DNA from: Oscillospiraceae bacterium
GTDB taxonomy: Bacteria; Bacillota; Clostridia; Oscillospirales; Oscillospiraceae
Length of the DNA stretch: 9,546 bases
Direction of reading: 5' to 3'
Assembly (NCBI GenBank): GCA_024404735.1
Contig: JAKSPP010000056.1
Location: 1-9,546 of the forward strand
Shown piece after piece: positions 6,498 through 9,546 of the stretch. The translations under genes were made by a program, and so were the position numbers. Position 1 is the stretch's first letter. Every line of letters begins with the position of its first letter. The notes under the pieces were generated by a model. The model did no database searches. It was not told where the DNA came from and saw only the letters and a list, made by a program, of their open reading frames with translations.

Positions 6498-7892
6498 GCA
6501 GAAAATACTGCTTCTGAAGAGGATAAGCTGAACCACAACGAAGTATGCGGCAAAGATGCCCCAGCAGATGTAGGTCATTTTCGTGCTTGTGGGAAGAACG
6601 CCAAGGAGAAGAAGAAAGGGGGCTCCGAAAACGGTTGCCCACAGATTCTGGAAAATAAGGTTTCTGGATGCGGGAGTCCTGTAGAAGGGGTCAACCTCAC
6701 GGAGGAGAATGTAGCCCGTGCAGTTTGTTCCCGTGAGCATACCGAAGAAGATAAGAAACTGCTCATCCTGATAGTCCTTAAAGAGCCTGCGGCAGATAAA
6801 GCGGACATAGAAGAAGGAGATGAGGAAGCCCGCAACGCAGATGGCCGCAAGGGGAATGACAAACTCGGGGTAGCGGAAGGCGCTCAGGGAAATTGCGGCG
6901 ATGGAGGCAACGGCCATAAGGTCGAAGAGGAAGCCGGAGATGCGGTTCATAAGGAAGTTGTTTATATACTCCCTGTGGATGATATTCTTCTTTTTGCCGA
7001 GGTTCAGAATACCCTTGATAATAGCGACAAACATCATTGCAACAAGGAAAATAAAGTTCCAGAGAAGGGGCTTTACGGTGTTCTGAAGAATACCGCCGGC
7101 GATGTCGAATACTCCGGAGAGAAGCTTGTTGAAGATGTATGCGCAGATGTAGGCGAGGAATACAAGACCGAACTGAACCGTCAGCTTGTCAAGGGACTCG
7201 GTTACGGGAATCTCGTTGTCATCTGTGAATACGTCAAGAGTGGGGGAGGTGAAGTTGTCACCCATATCTCCCGCAACGGCTCTGCCCTTGCGTCTTATGT
7301 ACTGAAGGTAGATAACGCCTCCCAGTGAAGCGGAAATAAAGCCCATTGCCGCAACGGAAAGGCCGAAGCTGGCTCCGTTGGTGAAGGCGGGGTAGGCTGT
7401 TGCGGTTTCATAGGTAAGACCCCAGCCGTAGGCATTTCCGGGGCCCTGTCCGTAGCCCATGGGAAGAAGAACGCCTGCGCCTGCCCAGTTGCCAAGAACA
7501 AAGGAAAGGCCTATTGTAATGGCAAGGCCCACAACCGCCTGAAGAAGATAGGTTGAAACTGTGAGAAGGCCGGAGTTGAAGATATCCCTTGCGCCGTTCT
7601 TGTTTTTGTGGGGGCCTGTTCTGCAGAAGGTCATTGCAACAATGCCGAGACCCAGACCGTGGTAGGTGAGAGCCTCGAGAGTGACCGCATCGAAGAGCTC
7701 ATTGCCCGTTGCCTTCTTCCAGATTACCTCGAAGAGAAGGCAGAGAAAGCCGGCCAGAACCGGGGCGGGAATCATGCTTTTCTTAAGGGGCTTTACAAGT
7801 CTTCTCAGCATATTGCAGAAAAGCATACAGATAAAAAGGATACCGAGGGCGACAACAAGACGCCACACGCTGTCCTCCCAGAAGCTTACCAT
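6477..7892 (-). CDS. GltS-type sodium/glutamate symporter-like transporter
   Basis: Polytopic membrane transporter of 471 residues with roughly ten or more hydrophobic segments. It resembles the sodium/glutamate symporter (GltS) family, which has two inverted halves each holding a Gly-rich re-entrant motif. The first half has LLPMGYGQGPGNAYGWG (142-158). The second has GMLTGTNCTGYILLREVDP (384-402), close to the family's G..TGT..TG..LLR..DP. The family moves anionic amino acids in with sodium; this sequence is somewhat longer than the E. coli protein and its real substrate is uncertain. The central loop (200-240) is polar and the C-terminus ends in a Lys run. CCTCCT at 7900-7905 (AGGAGG on this strand) is 7 bases from the ATG and supports the start. 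It diverges from the URO-D-like gene across a shared control region, so the two may be regulated together. It converges on the zinc-ribbon gene, from which a terminator separates it. Confidence 0.82.
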   Translation of the reverse strand: MVSFWEDSVWRLVVALGILFICMLFCNMLRRLVKPLKKSMIPAPVLAGFLCLLFEVIWKKATGNELFDAVTLEALTYHGLGLGIVAMTFCRTGPHKNKNGARDIFNSGLLTVSTYLLQAVVGLAITIGLSFVLGNWAGAGVLLPMGYGQGPGNAYGWGLTYETATAYPAFTNGASFGLSVAAMGFISASLGGVIYLQYIRRKGRAVAGDMGDNFTSPTLDVFTDDNEIPVTESLDKLTVQFGLVFLAYICAYIFNKLLSGVFDIAGGILQNTVKPLLWNFIFLVAMMFVAIIKGILNLGKKKNIIHREYINNFLMNRISGFLFDLMAVASIAAISLSAFRYPEFVIPLAAICVAGFLISFFYVRFICRRLFKDYQDEQFLIFFGMLTGTNCTGYILLREVDPFYRTPASRNLIFQNLWATVFGAPFLLLLGVLPTSTKMTYICWGIFAAYFVVVQLILFRSSIFCKKKKEA

Positions 7893-7937
7893 AAATAATC
7901 CTCCTGATGTGTAATGCGCGGTGATGTAATTTGCTGT

Positions 7938-7966
7938 ATTATATAGGAGGTAAAGATATTTTGCAA
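7938..7966 (-). promoter_or_regulatory. Promoter of the symporter gene
   Basis: Read on the - strand, TTGCAA (7966-7961) and a perfect TATAAT (7943-7938) are separated by exactly 17 bp. Transcription would begin near 7931, giving a leader of about 39 bases that contains the AGGAGG site. The hexamers and spacing are the same as in the zinc-ribbon gene promoter. Confidence 0.82.
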
Positions 7967-8012
7967 TGCTTTTCTTTATATATGCTTAAAACAGAGGACT
8001 TATTTTTATACT

Positions 8013-8049
8013 ATAGTAAACGCAGCTTATAATAATAACTGCTTACTAT
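8013..8049. repeat. Imperfect inverted repeat in the divergent control region, candidate operator
   Basis: ATAGTAA-AC-GCAG (8013-8025) is matched by CTGCTTACTAT (8039-8049), an 11-bp inverted match apart from a 2-base insertion in the left arm. The 13-base spacer is AT-rich and contains a TATAAT (8028-8033). The right arm touches the -35 box of the URO-D gene promoter. The left arm overlaps a small perfect palindrome, TACTATAGTA (8009-8018). Position and symmetry suggest a regulator binding site; the regulator is not in the window. It could also form a weak hairpin if transcribed from an upstream start. Confidence 0.45.
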
Positions 8050-8077
8050 TGACAATTTTTCTCATAATAGGTATTAT
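8049..8077 (+). promoter_or_regulatory. Promoter of the URO-D-like gene
   Basis: A consensus -35 TTGACA (8049-8054) and TATTAT (8072-8077) lie 17 bp apart, predicting a start near 8084 and a leader of about 37 bases. A second possible -10, TATAAT at 8028-8033 with a weak TTTATA at 8005-8010, could give an upstream start. The promoter overlaps the in-frame TTG at 8049, which rules that codon out as the translation start. Confidence 0.78.
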
Positions 8078-8104
8078 ATTAGACAGCCTTAAATCAAAGG
8101 AAAA

Positions 8105-8110
8105 AGGAGG
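8105..8110 (+). promoter_or_regulatory. Ribosome binding site that fixes the start at 8121
   Basis: AGGAGG with a 10-base spacer to ATG at 8121 and 13 to the next ATG at 8124. The family's conserved N-terminus (MTPKENVMAIL) begins at the second Met, so either Met is possible; 8121 has the better spacing. Confidence 0.82.
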
Positions 8111-8120
8111 GCTCACCGCT

Positions 8121-9161
8121 ATGATGACCCCAAAAGAGAATGTAATGGCCATACTTAACCGCACCTCTCCGGATAAGTATATCGATATTATGGACGCAGT
8201 TGTCCTTCTCCCCGACCCCGCTATGCTTGAGGGACGCATTCCTCAGGACGGCAAGGAGTACAAGAACGCATGGGGCGTAACCTATCAGTGGATGCCCGGT
8301 GCTCCCGGCGCCCATCCCCATGTAACCCCCGAGAATGCCGTAATCAAGGATATCGAGCACTGGCGCGATACCTTTAAGGCTCCCGCTTATGAGGGCCTTG
8401 ACTGGTCTATGGCAAAGGAGGTTGCCGCCTCTGTTGACAGAAATGAGAAGCTCGTCTGCGTTATGTTCGGCGGCGGACTTTTTGAAATGAGCCACCACCT
8501 TATGGGCATGGAGCAGGCCTTCATGAACTATATGGAGTACCCCGATGAGATGACAGAGCTCCTTGAGGAGGTCGCAAAGTACAAAATCGGATATATCTAT
8601 GAGATGGCAAAGCAGGTTCAGCCCGACATCATCTTCTACCACGATGACTGGGGCTCCAAGCAGAATGTCTTCCTTCCCCCCAGAATCTGGAGACAGCTAC
8701 TCAAGCCCATTCAGACGAGAATCGCCGATGCGATTCACGACTGCGGTATGATTTATATGCACCATGCCGACTGCATCTGCCAGCCCATCGTTGAGGATAT
8801 GGTGGAAATCGGAATCGATATCTGGCAGGGTGTTATTGCCCAGAACGATATTCCCGAAATCCAGAGAATTACAGAGGGCAAGCTTGCCATGGTCGGCGGT
8901 ATCGACGGCCCCGCAATCGACATCGCAAATATCACCGAGGAGCAAATCCGTGCCGAGGTAAGAAGAGCCTTTGACACCTACTGTCCCGCAGGACGTTTCT
9001 TCCCCTCCATCCCCAACGGCATCTGCTTCAGAGAGTGGAATAACAAAATCTTTATGGATGAAAAGGATAAGTACGGCGTTGAGTATGCCAAGGCTCATCC
9101 CCAGACTCTGCCTCCCTATCCCTTCAAGGTCCCGACGATTAATCCCGAGCTTCTGAAGTAA
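8121..9161 (+). CDS. URO-D/MtaA-like protein, probable corrinoid-linked methyltransferase
   Basis: Cytoplasmic protein of 346 residues in the uroporphyrinogen decarboxylase superfamily (PF01208-like TIM barrel). It begins MMTPKENVMAILNRTSPDKY, the usual opening of MtaA/CmuA-type members, and lacks the Arg-rich RQAGR-type N-terminal substrate motif of heme-pathway HemE, so it is probably not HemE. In methyltransferase members a zinc site is made by HxC plus a distant Cys. Here the matching region is MHHADCIC (213-220) followed by EDMVEIGIDIWQGV (225-238). My alignment places His215 and Asp217 at the HxC positions, with Cys218, Cys220 and a late Cys302 nearby. Relatives move methyl groups between a methylated substrate, a corrinoid protein and an acceptor; no corrinoid protein or activator is in the window. 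It diverges from the GltS-like symporter. Codons are very biased (only one CTA and no TTA or TCA codon), suggesting high expression. Family call firm, reaction inferred. Confidence 0.85.
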   Translation: MMTPKENVMAILNRTSPDKYIDIMDAVVLLPDPAMLEGRIPQDGKEYKNAWGVTYQWMPGAPGAHPHVTPENAVIKDIEHWRDTFKAPAYEGLDWSMAKEVAASVDRNEKLVCVMFGGGLFEMSHHLMGMEQAFMNYMEYPDEMTELLEEVAKYKIGYIYEMAKQVQPDIIFYHDDWGSKQNVFLPPRIWRQLLKPIQTRIADAIHDCGMIYMHHADCICQPIVEDMVEIGIDIWQGVIAQNDIPEIQRITEGKLAMVGGIDGPAIDIANITEEQIRAEVRRAFDTYCPAGRFFPSIPNGICFREWNNKIFMDEKDKYGVEYAKAHPQTLPPYPFKVPTINPELLK

Positions 9162-9238
9162 GTTATAGGAATGCCGAAATAATATAGAATCCTGTGTTCC
9201 AATAGAAGCATATAGAATAAGAAATATCACATTTTATG

Positions 9239-9275
9239 CACGAAAGACGCCCTTCAAGGCGCCTTTCGTGATTTT
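9239..9275 (+). terminator. Terminator downstream of the URO-D-like gene
   Basis: CACGAAAG-A-CGCC (9239-9251) pairs with GGCG-C-CTTTCGTG (9258-9270), with one A/C mismatch and a 6-base loop, followed by ATTTT. It lies 77 bases after the stop codon, between the URO-D gene and the convergent gene at the right edge, and could stop both. Confidence 0.75.
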
Positions 9276-9294
9276 GTAATAAGAAAAATTGTTA

Positions 9295-9546
9295 TCAGTT
9301 CCCTGTGCCCGGTGTAGCCAATGGGTCAATATTTTTGGCAGCTTGCACAATAACATCAAAATCTGATATCGTTCCATCTGCATTTGCAGATTCTCCAATA
9401 AATATCCATATAGGCTGTAAATATGGTTGCTCGTCCAAACTACCTGCATCTTCCCAGTATCCCAATTTAACATCTACTATTTTTGCAGATAGGGCATCAC
9501 TCCTAATACTTGAAGAATACATATTGTTTTTTATTCCATCAATAAA
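9295..9546 (-). CDS. C-terminal end of an unidentified protein (truncated by the window edge)
   Basis: The - strand frame is open from the right edge of the window to a stop at 9295-9297, giving 83 visible residues. The internal ATG at 9522-9520 has no clear ribosome binding site and is probably not the start. The visible part has a mixed polar/hydrophobic, non-membrane character with a VDVKLGYWED stretch followed by LQPIWIFIGE and an acidic tail ending PLATPGTGN. The pattern of a beta-strand rich domain with P-(I/V)-W-(I/V)-F is seen in several extracytoplasmic Gram-positive proteins, including YycI/PepSY-like domains, but I do not recognise it securely. The DNA is about 38 percent G+C by hand count (9301-9540), much lower than the neighbouring URO-D gene. 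An overlapping - strand frame (9234-9473) is judged a shadow. Confidence 0.5.
   Translation of the reverse strand, partial: FIDGIKNNMYSSSIRSDALSAKIVDVKLGYWEDAGSLDEQPYLQPIWIFIGESANADGTISDFDVIVQAAKNIDPLATPGTGN

Noticed and set aside
6246..7328. 360-codon + strand frame spanning the end of the zinc-ribbon gene and the symporter gene
   Set aside because: It crosses a terminator, starts out of frame in the T-tract region, and is mostly the antisense of the symporter. It matters only as the frame entered if one T is gained in the tract.
8049..8120. Extension of the URO-D gene to a TTG start at 8049
   Set aside because: The TTG is part of the TTGACA -35 box, so it would lie upstream of the transcript start. 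A strong ribosome binding site and the family N-terminus point to 8121.
9182..9218. Direct repeat ATATAGAAT at 9182-9190 and 9210-9218
   Set aside because: It is short, AT-rich and in a low-complexity gap; chance is a sufficient explanation.
8697..9230. 177-codon - strand frame opposite the URO-D gene
   Set aside because: It is in codon register with the real gene and arises from its codon bias; no start signal or family features are visible.

Overview
The window reads as chromosomal DNA of an anaerobic, low-to-mid G+C Gram-positive bacterium, most likely a gut-type clostridium. The evidence is strong AGGAGG-type ribosome binding sites, extended -10 sigma-A-like promoters, a lipobox lipoprotein, an iron-sulfur flavoprotein reductase of the BaiCD/2,4-dienoyl-CoA reductase type, and a URO-D/MtaA-like protein. 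Genus assignment is inference. No rRNA, tRNA, CRISPR array, insertion sequence or phage gene is visible.

Left block (1-4000, + strand): the end of an operon. Two overlapping membrane permeases of a nucleoside/simple-sugar type ABC importer are followed after 70 bp, with no visible terminator, by a 674-residue flavin/Fe-S ene-reductase. A strong hairpin terminator closes the unit. The solute-binding protein and ATPase of the importer would be expected to the left of the window. The simplest reading is that the importer brings in a substrate, or flavin, used by the reductase.

Middle block (4006-6457, + strand): two single genes, each with its own clear promoter. The first encodes a large exported lipoprotein with a charged linker and a DUF3298/RsiV-like domain. 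The second encodes a small zinc-ribbon membrane protein (DUF4870/Tic20-like) that carries a 14-T homopolymer inside its reading frame. A bidirectional terminator separates it from the convergent transporter gene.

Right block (6477-9275): a GltS-type sodium/solute symporter on the - strand and a URO-D/MtaA-like gene on the + strand diverge from a 228-bp control region. That region holds two well-formed promoters and an imperfect inverted repeat. A hairpin ends the URO-D gene. The last 250 bp hold the AT-rich 3' end of a - strand gene that runs off the window.

I do not see a convincing previously undescribed defence, mobile or RNA system. The observations most worth checking are the importer-reductase operon, an Asn where old-yellow enzymes usually have the proton-donating Tyr, the T14 tract, the inverted repeat between the divergent genes, and sharp base-composition changes at both ends of the window.
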